A DNA stretch of 64,000 bases from Euryarchaeota archaeon UBA24. Lineage in GTDB: Archaea > Halobacteriota > Halobacteria > Halobacteriales > Hikarchaeaceae. The DNA lies in NCBI GenBank assembly GCA_002503845.1, contig DASO01000010.1, positions 184,935 through 248,934 of the forward strand, read 5' to 3'. The first letter of the stretch is position 1, and each line of letters starts with the position of its first letter. The notes below the pieces were generated by a model. The model made no database searches, was not told the origin of the DNA, and worked only from the letters and a program-made list of their open reading frames with translations. Both the position numbers and the translations under genes were made by a program. Positions 8,689 through 17,618 of the stretch are shown piece by piece.

Positions 8689-10599
8689 ATGGATACTTGT
8701 ATTATTTGTGGCATTCCTACAGAAGGGAACATATGTTCAACTCACGCTGAGGATGTCTTTTTTAAATTCGGAGGAAATAGTTCGGAGCAACTTACTCTCG
8801 GGCGTTATTATCAAGGGATAGTTGACGGAATTGCGGATTTTGGTGTGTTTGTAAAACTGAATGGAAAAGTAACGGGTTTGTTGCATAGGAATGAGTTGAG
8901 ACAGAGACTGGAAAGTTTAGGATGGGAAATTGGAGATGTGGTTTATGTCAAAGTGAAAGGGATTCAAGATGAAGGGAAGATTGATTTGGGGTGGTCAATT
9001 CGCCAAGATGAAAATGAATTCAGAGGGGCGTTGGCTGATGGCGGGGATGGCACAGATTCGAAAAATGAAAGGGGACAAGATGAAACGGCGAGTTGGGAAG
9101 TTAAAAAGGAGAGAAAAAGTGGATCGGGAGTACCTATTGGAATGCTAGAAAAAGAAATAGGGAACAATATAAAAATGGAAGGGAAAGTTTCAGATATTCG
9201 TCAAACGACAGGGCCGACACTTTTTGAAATACAAGATGAATCTGGAAAGATTATTTGTTCGGCTTTTGAATCTCCAGGAAAGAGGGTTTATCCAGATATA
9301 AAAGTGGGTGAAGTTGTACAGATAGAAGGAAAAGTGGAGCTAAGAAGGGGGAGTATTCAAGTAGAATCCGATGTGATTAGAACTCTCAGTGGAGAAAATG
9401 CTGATGCTATTCTGGAGAAAATATCACTAGTGGTTTATGAAAAGGCCCGACCAGATAAATTTGAATCAATAGAAGAAGGATTGGTAGATTATGCAAATGC
9501 AGAAAGGGCAGCTACAGAGATTCGAATGGCAATTTTAGAATCGATTCCGATAATAATCAGACATCCTGCAACGGTTGATGGGCACATTGCAGGGGCAGCT
9601 ATTGAACATTCGATCATAAGACAAGTGGAGGAAGAATATGGGCAGATACAAGCGATTCATCGTCATGTCGATAGACGACCATATCAGTCTAATGGCCAAG
9701 AGATGAATGCTGCCATTTTAGATACTTCTAGAATGCTAGAATCCCAGTTACGATATAGTGATCCAGTCCCTTTGTATATATTCATATCAGATAGTGAGGA
9801 TTCGGAGAGATATGAAGGGATGAAACTAATAGGCATCTATGGAGCTAATAGAATTATCATAGGAGGGGGCGGAATAGGAGAAGGGGAGGAAGAAAATTAT
9901 GCAGAAATAGTGATCAAGTCTATAGAGCAAGGGGGAGAGAAGACTTTGAGTGCATTGAGTGTAGAAGTTGCCGTTGCAGTGGATCCAGGGAGAAGAAATG
10001 AACTTATTCACCTTCCGGCGATAAGTTATTGGAAAAATGCCCCAGACACATATATGGAACTAGCCAAGGAGGCAGGTTATGAATTAGATATGATCGGGAA
10101 AATTCACAGGGCAATTGCGGTGGAAGCATTTTACCAGAGGAACAGTAGCAAGAGGGAAATGATTTCGGACATGCTCTTTGGAGAAAATACAGAATTGATA
10201 GAACAATGTAATAGTTATTTTGTCGAGAGTATGGAAAAAGGAATTCTGACCGCGTCACCGCATTTGGATCGGTTGGTAGTAAATGGGAAAGAAATAGCAA
10301 CCATAGATTTAGATAAGTTTACACATAGATATCAGTTTCCGGCTACTAAATTTCTCCTGCTAGGTTTGATTGAAAAAGAACAAGTTTCGGCAGTGGTAGG
10401 AAGTGATACTACCAGCATATATGTGGAAGCGGGAGGAATTATCGATATAGAGGAGCTAGGAGACGATATTAAATCGATAGCAGCAAAAAATGGTAGTATA
10501 GATATAGGAGGCATATCAAGTGGAAAAATTTCATTTGTTTCAGGGGATAGAGAAGAAATTCTAGATGCAGTGGTAGAATCAATTGTTAAGCAACTATAG
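8689..10599 (+). CDS. RecJ-like DHH-superfamily protein with zinc finger, S1 and OB domains
   Basis: A 636-residue protein of the archaeal RecJ-like COG1107 type. Domains in order: a zinc finger (C4, C7, C16, H19), an S1 RNA/DNA-binding domain (about 37-100), a low-complexity linker, an OB-fold (about 150-235) and a DHH-type region (about 255-636). Active relatives are single-strand-specific exonucleases. Here the first motif reads HPATVDG where an HxDxDG pattern is expected, and the DHH position reads IIIGGGG, so catalytic metal ligands appear lost. It may work as a nucleic-acid-binding scaffold in replication or RNA processing. It sits upstream of elp3 on the same strand. Confidence 0.8.
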   Translation: MDTCIICGIPTEGNICSTHAEDVFFKFGGNSSEQLTLGRYYQGIVDGIADFGVFVKLNGKVTGLLHRNELRQRLESLGWEIGDVVYVKVKGIQDEGKIDLGWSIRQDENEFRGALADGGDGTDSKNERGQDETASWEVKKERKSGSGVPIGMLEKEIGNNIKMEGKVSDIRQTTGPTLFEIQDESGKIICSAFESPGKRVYPDIKVGEVVQIEGKVELRRGSIQVESDVIRTLSGENADAILEKISLVVYEKARPDKFESIEEGLVDYANAERAATEIRMAILESIPIIIRHPATVDGHIAGAAIEHSIIRQVEEEYGQIQAIHRHVDRRPYQSNGQEMNAAILDTSRMLESQLRYSDPVPLYIFISDSEDSERYEGMKLIGIYGANRIIIGGGGIGEGEEENYAEIVIKSIEQGGEKTLSALSVEVAVAVDPGRRNELIHLPAISYWKNAPDTYMELAKEAGYELDMIGKIHRAIAVEAFYQRNSSKREMISDMLFGENTELIEQCNSYFVESMEKGILTASPHLDRLVVNGKEIATIDLDKFTHRYQFPATKFLLLGLIEKEQVSAVVGSDTTSIYVEAGGIIDIEELGDDIKSIAAKNGSIDIGGISSGKISFVSGDREEILDAVVESIVKQL

Positions 10600-10642
10600 T
10601 AGTGAAGGCTAAATTGTTGCACGACTACTTAATAGCTATTAC

Positions 10643-12313
10643 ATGAGTACGCAGGTCACTGAAGCAGATGCATTTTCTAAAACTTGTGAAGAAATAATAG
10701 AGCGTATTTTAGGTGGCCAGCTTAGTGTGGAACAGGTCGAAGAGGTAAAAATGGAGGTCTGTGCAATATATTCATCTCCAAAAGTTCCAAAAAATACTGA
10801 AATTTTAGATTATGCACCTTCAGAAATACGGGGGAAGCTGGAACAGGTTTTGCGCCGGAAACCCGTTCGAACTGCATCGGGAGTAACCCCAATTGCGATT
10901 ATGACATCCCCGCATATGTGCCCACATGGAAAATGTTTATTCTGTCCAGGAGGACCCGCATCGGAATTTTCGTCTCCACAAAGCTATACAGGATATGAAC
11001 CTGCAGCCGCTCGGGGGAAACAAACTGACTATGATCCATATGGCCAAGTGACTCTTCGACTAGAACAATTTAGAGAAATTGGACATCCAGTGGACAAGGC
11101 GGAATTAATTCTTATGGGAGGTACCATGACAGCTAGATCAGCAGATTATCAAGAATGGTTTGTTCGTCGGGCGCTCGAAGCCATGAATGATTACGATTTA
11201 TCAATAGCACCATCATTGGGAGAGGGTAGAATATTTGTGCAGGAAAATCCGCAATTCAAGTATCTTGAAGACGTGATTTCAGTGAACGAAACTGCAGATA
11301 TTAGATGCATTGCGATGACATTTGAGACCAAACCAGATTGGTGCAATCACGAACAAATTGATCGTATGCTCCGTCTAGGAGGAACTAAAGTTGAATTGGG
11401 AGTTCAAACCACCTTCGAGCATATTAATCATGCGATGCACAGGGGGCATGGTACTATTGAAAGTGTAGAATCAAATCAGAGATTAAGAGATTCTGGTTTT
11501 AAAGTTGGATTTCATATGATGCCAGGACAACCGGGGATGTCTTATGACATGGGTATAGAAGATTTTCGTCGGTTGTTTGCAGATCCCATATGGAAACCAG
11601 ATTATTTGAAGATATATCCTACTTTGGTGGTCAAAGGTACGCGAACATATGACATGTGGAAAAGAAAAGAATATGATCCATTGGACAATGAACAAGCTGC
11701 AAAGCTAGTTGCAGAAGTAAAATCAATGATTCCTAGATATGTTAGACTACAAAGAGTTCAACGAGATATTCCAGCTAATTTTATTGAAGCAGGGGTATGG
11801 AAATCTAACCTTCGTCAATTGGCGATAGAACATCTGAAAACGATGGGGAAATCTTGTAAGTGTATCCGATGTAGGGAAGCCGGATTGAATTCAAAGGTGC
11901 CTCAAAATCTTGAGATGGAAGTATTAGAATATGAAGCTGCAGGAGGGATTGAGAATTTTATTAGTATAGAAGATTTTGACCAAGATATTCTAGTTGGTTT
12001 TTGCCGTTTGAGGTTTTCAGAAACGCCTGCACGAGTGGAATTAAAAGATGCAAGCATTTTACGGGAGCTCAAGGTGTACGGAAATGAGATGGGACTTATA
12101 GAACGAGGGGAAGAAATAGGCCCGGGAGAATGGCAAGATGGATTCCAACATAAAGGACATGGGAGAGCACTGATGGAAAGGGCTGAAGAGATGACAGCGG
12201 ATGCAGGTTATAAAAAAATTGCAGTTCTGGCAGGTATTGGGGCGAGGGAATACTACAAACAAAAATTGGGGTATTATCAAGATGGACCATACGTCTCTAA
12301 ATGGTTATGTTAA
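10643..12313 (+). CDS. elp3: Elp3-type tRNA uridine(34) acetyltransferase
   Basis: A 556-residue radical SAM enzyme plus GNAT domain that starts 5-carboxymethyl-type modification of wobble U34 in tRNAs, supporting decoding accuracy. The [4Fe-4S] cluster cysteines are C93, C98 and C101 in MCPHGKCLFCPGG, with the Elp3 spacing C-x4-C-x2-C. The radical SAM core spans about 85-330, a zinc-like CKCIRC lies near 412, and the acetyl-CoA-binding GNAT motif (GHGRALMERAEEM) lies near 505-520. In Archaea Elp3 acts alone without the other Elongator subunits. It lies between the DHH protein and Rqc2, in a run of translation-related genes. Confidence 0.95.
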   Translation: MSTQVTEADAFSKTCEEIIERILGGQLSVEQVEEVKMEVCAIYSSPKVPKNTEILDYAPSEIRGKLEQVLRRKPVRTASGVTPIAIMTSPHMCPHGKCLFCPGGPASEFSSPQSYTGYEPAAARGKQTDYDPYGQVTLRLEQFREIGHPVDKAELILMGGTMTARSADYQEWFVRRALEAMNDYDLSIAPSLGEGRIFVQENPQFKYLEDVISVNETADIRCIAMTFETKPDWCNHEQIDRMLRLGGTKVELGVQTTFEHINHAMHRGHGTIESVESNQRLRDSGFKVGFHMMPGQPGMSYDMGIEDFRRLFADPIWKPDYLKIYPTLVVKGTRTYDMWKRKEYDPLDNEQAAKLVAEVKSMIPRYVRLQRVQRDIPANFIEAGVWKSNLRQLAIEHLKTMGKSCKCIRCREAGLNSKVPQNLEMEVLEYEAAGGIENFISIEDFDQDILVGFCRLRFSETPARVELKDASILRELKVYGNEMGLIERGEEIGPGEWQDGFQHKGHGRALMERAEEMTADAGYKKIAVLAGIGAREYYKQKLGYYQDGPYVSKWLC

Positions 12314-12385
12314 AAAAATATTAGAAGTTACATGGAACTTTGAGTACAACGATAGGGATTTCTTTGTTAATCTCCGAAAGAGGTT

Positions 12386-14446
12386 ATGGATCCAAAACAG
12401 GAGATATCGGGTGTTGATATTCGATCTCTTGTACAGGAATTTGAAGCATATAAAGGATCTATTTTCGATAAATCGTACTGCTATGGAAAAGAATTAGTAC
12501 GGTTTAGAATGCGAAGGCCAGGGGTGGGGAGAGATGAGCTATTAGTAGGTATTGGAGATATGAAAAACATCCATTTTGCCGAAGTGGAAAACGTTCCGAA
12601 TGCACCTGATAAAGTTGCAGATTTTGCTATGAAATTGAGGAGTAAATTGCGGGGAAAGCGTTTGAAGAGTATTGAGCAGCATGGGTTTGATCGAGTCTTA
12701 AAAATTATTTTTAAAGGGGGGGAAAGTGAGACACTAATTGTTGCAGAATTATTTGGAGATGGGAATTTATCAATTGTGGGTGCGGACGGTAAAGTGCACG
12801 CGTGTCTAAGAACGGTGAGGCTTCATTCCCGAACAGTTGCTTCGGGGAGGGATTTTGAATTCCCCCCTTATAGAACTGATCCATTCTCACTAGATTATGA
12901 CTCATTTGTGGGATTAATGAATGATTCTGGGTCGGATGTCGTTAGAAGCCTCGCAACTCAGATAAATTTTGGGGGCACATATGCAGAAGAGCTTTGTCTT
13001 CGTTCGTCGGTCGATAAACAATGTGTGATTTCATCGATGACTCAGCCAGAGTATGAGAGAATCTACGAAGAAATAATTAAATTGGATGAAAAAATAAGAA
13101 AGGGAAAAATGCAGCCAAGAATATATTATGAAGATGGATCAGAAATAGATGTTACTCCATTTTCGCTAGCATTGTATGAACATTTAGATTTCGATGAATT
13201 TGACACATTTAATTCTGCAGTGGGAAATTATTTTTCAAATGGGAAATTGGAGATTTCAGATGGAAGTCAAGAGATCGAAGAAGAAATGTTAAATAAATAT
13301 GAACGGATTTTAGCATCCCAAAAAAATGCTCTAAAGCAATTTTCACAAGATGCTCGATTGATTAGAGAAGGTGTAGAACGTCTATATTCAAATTATAGTA
13401 TTGTGGAAGAAGTAATTGAAGAAATCCGTTTGTGTTTGGAGAGGGGAGAGCAATTTGAGCAGATTGATGAGAGACTGGAAGAATCAAAGAAATCTGAAAT
13501 TGTGAAATTGATGAAGATAAATCAGGTAGAAAAAATAATCGAAGTTCAAATTGAAGGAATTCAAATTGTTCTTGACCCATGGAAAAGTATTGAACAGAAC
13601 GCCAATTTGAACTACAATCTAGCGAAAAAAGTTGAGGGGAAATATGCAGGGGCAAGAAATGCTATTTCGGAGATTAACCAGGAACTCGAGAAAGCAAAAA
13701 ATAATAAAATTAAGAGTGGGTCGAATGGAATTAATGGCGAAGAAATGAAAATGCAAGATAATTGGCTATCTCGGGCATCCATACCAATAAAAAAGTCTAA
13801 ATATTGGTTTGATCGGTTTCGCTGGTTTAGGAGTTCAGGTGGTTTTTTGATCATAAGTGGGAGGAATGCAGATCAAAATGAGGAGCTAGTAAAAAAGTAC
13901 ATATCTAAAGGGGATAAAATATTCCACACACAAAATCCGGGTGCCCCTATTACTATTTTGAAGGCTTCGGAGCCAGGGGAATCTCCAAAAGAAATAGAAA
14001 TACCAGAAAAGGATCTTCTTGAAGCTGCGAGATTTGCTTTATCATGTTCATCTGTGTGGAAAGAAGGTAAGCGAACGGATGATGTATATATGATCACTAA
14101 AGATCAGATTAGCAAAACTCCGGAAAGTGGAGAATATTTGACTAAGGGATCTTTTGTTATTCGAGGGAAACGAACTTATTTTAGAAACATGGAAATTGGT
14201 TTTGCAGTAGGGATCATATGCATCCCAGAAACTAGGGTGATAGGGGGTCCACCTTCTGTCGTAGTTCCAAAGTCAGTTATATCAGTTGAAATCGAGCCGG
14301 GTCAATTTTCACGGGAAGATATTGCTAAAAAGATTTATCGTCATTTCTGTGAAAGTTTTCACGATGGGACGTTTGTTAGAAAAATCACAGGTCCAGATGA
14401 GATCTCCCAACTGATACCGGCAGGAAATAGCGCGATGGTGGAGTGA
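12386..14446 (+). CDS. rqcH: Rqc2/NEMF (RqcH, NFACT-family) ribosome quality-control protein
   Basis: A 686-residue NFACT protein, often mis-annotated as fibronectin-binding. It binds stalled 60S/50S subunits and, in bacteria and eukaryotes, recruits tRNA to add C-terminal tails to stuck chains. Visible parts: the NFACT-N domain from residue 1 with LVRFRMRRPGVG, a helix-hairpin-helix-like region, a long coiled coil (about 290-460), and NFACT-R, whose GRNADQNE near 492 is the hallmark motif. The C-terminal extension ends near the AbrB-like tail (IPAGNSAMVE). It lies 72 bp after elp3 and upstream of pelota, matching a ribosome-rescue theme. Confidence 0.93.
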   Translation: MDPKQEISGVDIRSLVQEFEAYKGSIFDKSYCYGKELVRFRMRRPGVGRDELLVGIGDMKNIHFAEVENVPNAPDKVADFAMKLRSKLRGKRLKSIEQHGFDRVLKIIFKGGESETLIVAELFGDGNLSIVGADGKVHACLRTVRLHSRTVASGRDFEFPPYRTDPFSLDYDSFVGLMNDSGSDVVRSLATQINFGGTYAEELCLRSSVDKQCVISSMTQPEYERIYEEIIKLDEKIRKGKMQPRIYYEDGSEIDVTPFSLALYEHLDFDEFDTFNSAVGNYFSNGKLEISDGSQEIEEEMLNKYERILASQKNALKQFSQDARLIREGVERLYSNYSIVEEVIEEIRLCLERGEQFEQIDERLEESKKSEIVKLMKINQVEKIIEVQIEGIQIVLDPWKSIEQNANLNYNLAKKVEGKYAGARNAISEINQELEKAKNNKIKSGSNGINGEEMKMQDNWLSRASIPIKKSKYWFDRFRWFRSSGGFLIISGRNADQNEELVKKYISKGDKIFHTQNPGAPITILKASEPGESPKEIEIPEKDLLEAARFALSCSSVWKEGKRTDDVYMITKDQISKTPESGEYLTKGSFVIRGKRTYFRNMEIGFAVGIICIPETRVIGGPPSVVVPKSVISVEIEPGQFSREDIAKKIYRHFCESFHDGTFVRKITGPDEISQLIPAGNSAMVE

Positions 14447-14500
14447 AAAAATACTACATCGGCACGTCTATACTGAAAGACTGTCTCTGGAGGGTATCGA

Positions 14501-15406
14501 ATGGTATTGCTCTCTATTGAATTTTATATTCTTGCGATTTTATGTGCTTTTTTTAGGGGGATTGATCCAATATTTGCCAAACGTGGTCTAGAGAGCGGGG
14601 GGAATTGGATTCAGAATACATTTCAAACTCTTGTGGTTAGGACAGGGCTTGCGTGGGGCGTGTTAATAGTTATTTCAAATGGGAAAAATATGCTCGAAGG
14701 TATTTCGATTCCCATAATATTGCTTTTTGTTTGTGCAGGGGTGGTTGCAGCAGCGATGGGTCAACTGAGTTATTATAGAGGAATAGATCGAATGGGGGCT
14801 AGTGTTTGTGCAACCATTACTAATTCTCGTCCTCTTTTTGCGGTGTTATTAGCAGTTGTATGGCTTGGAGAAAATATGACAGTGTCAGGGATGATTGGTG
14901 TGATTTCAATAGTGATGGGTGTCGTATTCATAACAAGATCCAAGAGTGGGAACATTTCGGGTTGGAAAAGAAGTGACATAGTGTTTCCTCTTTTTGCAGC
15001 GGTGGCGTTTGCTGCAGGGAATGTGATAAGAAAATTTGGATTTATGGAAGATGCTGCAATTACCGCTATTCAGGCCCTCGCTATTAATGATCTTGCGGCA
15101 TTAGTTGTGGTAGGAATATATGGAGTGGTGATAGGGAAGGGTCGAGAACTGGCCGCAGGAAATAGAGAAAGTTATCGGAATTTTGGATTAAGTGGAGTAT
15201 GCGTTTTCCTGGCAATGTTGACTCTTTACGAGGCATTGATTAGAGGTCCGGTTTCTGTTGCAGATCCGATACTAGGAACTGGGCCTTTATTCACAGTAAT
15301 AATTGCTGCAAGTGTATTGAAGAAGGTTGAAAGAATAACAAAGGGATTTGTCGTAGGGACTTTGTTAATAATAGCAGGTGTGGTTTTGCTTTCTTCAATG
15401 CCATGA
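14501..15406 (+). CDS. EamA/DMT-family transporter
   Basis: A 301-residue integral membrane protein with about ten hydrophobic segments arranged as two homologous five-helix EamA halves, each containing the conserved glycine/proline-rich ends of drug/metabolite transporters. These typically export amino acids, nucleosides or related metabolites by proton or exchange coupling. The substrate cannot be read from sequence. It lies 54 bp downstream of the Rqc2 gene; its only functional neighbour might be the convergent class-IV aminotransferase, but that is speculative. Confidence 0.85.
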   Translation: MVLLSIEFYILAILCAFFRGIDPIFAKRGLESGGNWIQNTFQTLVVRTGLAWGVLIVISNGKNMLEGISIPIILLFVCAGVVAAAMGQLSYYRGIDRMGASVCATITNSRPLFAVLLAVVWLGENMTVSGMIGVISIVMGVVFITRSKSGNISGWKRSDIVFPLFAAVAFAAGNVIRKFGFMEDAAITAIQALAINDLAALVVVGIYGVVIGKGRELAAGNRESYRNFGLSGVCVFLAMLTLYEALIRGPVSVADPILGTGPLFTVIIAASVLKKVERITKGFVVGTLLIIAGVVLLSSMP

Positions 15407-15421
15407 TTTTGAGGGATTAAT

Positions 15422-16345
15422 CTATTTTCCTAAGAACTGGGCCACAATATCCACACCGACATTCTTACCATATTCTATGAGTAATTTTTGAGTCATATTT
15501 CCAGGGATGACAGTCCCTATGGAAATTCCATCGATGGAAGAAATGGGGGTAATTATTCTAGAGGTGGAAGTGAAAAAGGCTTCTTCTGCAGAGTGGACTT
15601 CTTCTAATGTTAAATTTTTTTCCTCTACTTTTAGTCCCATCTGTTTGGCCAAATTAATGATTTTTTTTCGGGTGATTCCAGGTAAGATATTTTGTAGAGG
15701 TGGTGTTTGGATGGTGTTGTCTTTGACTATAAAAAAATTTGCATAGATACTTTCTGAAATATTTTCATCATAGTCTAGCAACAAAGGCGATGCATCTGGC
15801 TCGATAGATTTGACTTCTTTATCTGCCATGACGAAATGCATTCTAGATCTATGTTTGATCGTTGAAGAAATAGATTCAGAGGGGATTTGTTTGATAATGG
15901 AAGTTCTTACTTTTTGACCTTCGATAAAGAACTTGGCGTGTTCTGTGAAATTGATTGTAGAGCAATGGATGAGCAAACGGGAGGGGGGATAATCACCAGC
16001 TTTAGATGGATTGAAACTCCAATTTCCGATAATATAAATGATAATTAAGAATTCATCTTCAGGAGATACCAAGGGGGTGTTTTTTTCCACCAAATGTGAC
16101 AAGATAGTTTGGATATCGGTAGAAGGGATATCAAATTCTATATTCGCCTCAGAACATGAATTCAAGAGACGAGATATGTGATCAGAGGTCCCATGTAGTT
16201 TTTTCCCAAAGGTTCGGATTGTGTCACTAACGCTATAGCCCCACATTTGTGCAGTATCGGATACACCGAAAATGGGCTGGGACTCGGGGAGATAATCTCC
16301 ATCAAAATACATGAGGAGATCGTTTGTTTCTCTATTTTGATTCAT
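15422..16345 (-). CDS. Class IV (fold-type IV) PLP aminotransferase
   Basis: A 307-residue pyridoxal-phosphate enzyme related to branched-chain aminotransferase, D-amino-acid aminotransferase and aminodeoxychorismate lyase. It has a YFDGDYLPESQP start, MWGYSVSDTIRTF, the PLP lysine in SSTIKHRSRMHF, ESIYANFF with the conserved Glu and Asn, and LPGITRKKII. Motifs do not settle the substrate: a branched-chain enzyme, D-alanine transaminase, PabC or an omega-transaminase are all possible. The ATG at 16345 is used, because the longer frame runs into the G-rich intergenic DNA. It is divergent from an alcohol dehydrogenase, with 108 bp between starts. Confidence 0.82.
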   Translation of the reverse strand: MNQNRETNDLLMYFDGDYLPESQPIFGVSDTAQMWGYSVSDTIRTFGKKLHGTSDHISRLLNSCSEANIEFDIPSTDIQTILSHLVEKNTPLVSPEDEFLIIIYIIGNWSFNPSKAGDYPPSRLLIHCSTINFTEHAKFFIEGQKVRTSIIKQIPSESISSTIKHRSRMHFVMADKEVKSIEPDASPLLLDYDENISESIYANFFIVKDNTIQTPPLQNILPGITRKKIINLAKQMGLKVEEKNLTLEEVHSAEEAFFTSTSRIITPISSIDGISIGTVIPGNMTQKLLIEYGKNVGVDIVAQFLGK

Positions 16346-16423
16346 TCTACGTTTGTGTCTGACAACGGGGGGGCAAAATATTTTCGAGTGGGAAGGCCCA
16401 AAGGGGGGGAAAATTCTCAAAAG

Positions 16424-16430
16424 ATATATT
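16424..16430 (+). promoter_or_regulatory. TATA box for the alcohol dehydrogenase gene
   Basis: ATATATT lies 24-30 bp before the ATG at 16454, consistent with a leaderless transcript and supporting that start over the longer frame. Two runs of seven G (16367-16373, 16403-16409) lie just upstream. Confidence 0.45.
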
Positions 16431-16453
16431 GTTTAGCGAAGGCTCAAGACCGT

Positions 16454-17575
16454 ATGGAATCAAAAGCGGCAGTATTACATGAGTCTACTAAAAATCATGA
16501 TTTTTTAGGAGATTTGCCTGCAAAAATAGAGATGGTGGAGGTTTCGGAACCAACAGGAGAAGAAGTCCTCGTTAAAATTGAAGCTGCGAGTTTATGCCAT
16601 ACAGATATTTCTTGTGTTGTGGGAGAAACTGGAGAACCGAAACCGGTAGTGTTGGGCCATGAAGGTGCAGGAATTGTTGCTGCAATTGGTGATGAAGTAA
16701 CAACATTGGAAGTGGGAGACCATGTGGTTCTTGGGAGAATAGCATGCGGGAAATGTATACGGTGTAGAATGGGGAAATCTAATTTATGTTTAAGTAGAAG
16801 ACAATCAAAGGGAACACTGAGAACGGGGGATACTAGTTTTACGGGGAGTAATGGGGATTCATATTATCATTATCATGGGGTTTCGTCGTTTACTGAGTAT
16901 ACCAATGTGACACAAGAGGTTGCGATAAAAGTCAATAAGGAAATTCCACTTGAACAAGCAACGTTGCTAGGTTGTGGTATTTTTACAGGAGTGGGGGCTG
17001 TAGCAAATGCGGCAGATATAGAGCCAGGATCTTCTGTCGTGATATTTGGAGCAGGAGGAGTAGGACTTAGTGGGGTTCAAGGTGCAGTTTTAAGGGGTGC
17101 GACTGAAATAATTGTAGTAGATGTAGTTCCTAGTAAGTTTGATATTGCTTTGAAAATGGGTGCGACTAATACAATTAATTCTATGGAAGAAGATCCAGTG
17201 GATCGAATAAGAGAAATAACAGGAGGGGGGGCAAATTATACTTTTGATATGGTTGGGCATCCAAGGGTATTCGAACAAGCTGTTGAATCATTGGCAGTAT
17301 CGGGGACGGCAGTATTGGTGGGGACTCCATCTACTCCAGTTAATGAAGTATCTATAAACCTCAGGGAAATGGTAAAGAATGAAAAACGAATTATAGGGGC
17401 GTTTAATGGATCATACAATCTACCCATCGCGATTCCAATGTTGGCTGATCTTGTTGTTGAAGGAAAATTATCACTTAAAGAGTTGATCACCAGTTCGCTG
17501 CCTCTAGACAAGATAAACGAAGCGATGTACCAGCTAGAGAATGGAGCAGAGATAAGACAAGTGATAGTTCCATGA
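16454..17575 (+). CDS. Zinc-dependent alcohol dehydrogenase (MDR, class III-like)
   Basis: A 373-residue medium-chain dehydrogenase. Catalytic-zinc ligands are the Cys in SLCHTD, the His-Glu of GHEGAG and the Cys of LLGCGIFTG; structural-zinc cysteines are in ACGKCIRCRMGKSNLC. The NAD(P) site is GAGGVGLSG followed by an acidic VVDVVPSK, which favours NAD+. It oxidises alcohols or hydroxymethyl adducts. Class III enzymes act on S-(hydroxymethyl) thiols, but the substrate here is unproven. The real start is the ATG at 16454; an open frame further upstream overlaps the divergent aminotransferase gene and is unlikely to be coding. Confidence 0.88.
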   Translation: MESKAAVLHESTKNHDFLGDLPAKIEMVEVSEPTGEEVLVKIEAASLCHTDISCVVGETGEPKPVVLGHEGAGIVAAIGDEVTTLEVGDHVVLGRIACGKCIRCRMGKSNLCLSRRQSKGTLRTGDTSFTGSNGDSYYHYHGVSSFTEYTNVTQEVAIKVNKEIPLEQATLLGCGIFTGVGAVANAADIEPGSSVVIFGAGGVGLSGVQGAVLRGATEIIVVDVVPSKFDIALKMGATNTINSMEEDPVDRIREITGGGANYTFDMVGHPRVFEQAVESLAVSGTAVLVGTPSTPVNEVSINLREMVKNEKRIIGAFNGSYNLPIAIPMLADLVVEGKLSLKELITSSLPLDKINEAMYQLENGAEIRQVIVP

Positions 17576-17618
17576 AAGAGAGTGGATAATTTATGCATCT
17601 GGCCATCGTAGCCGCCAT

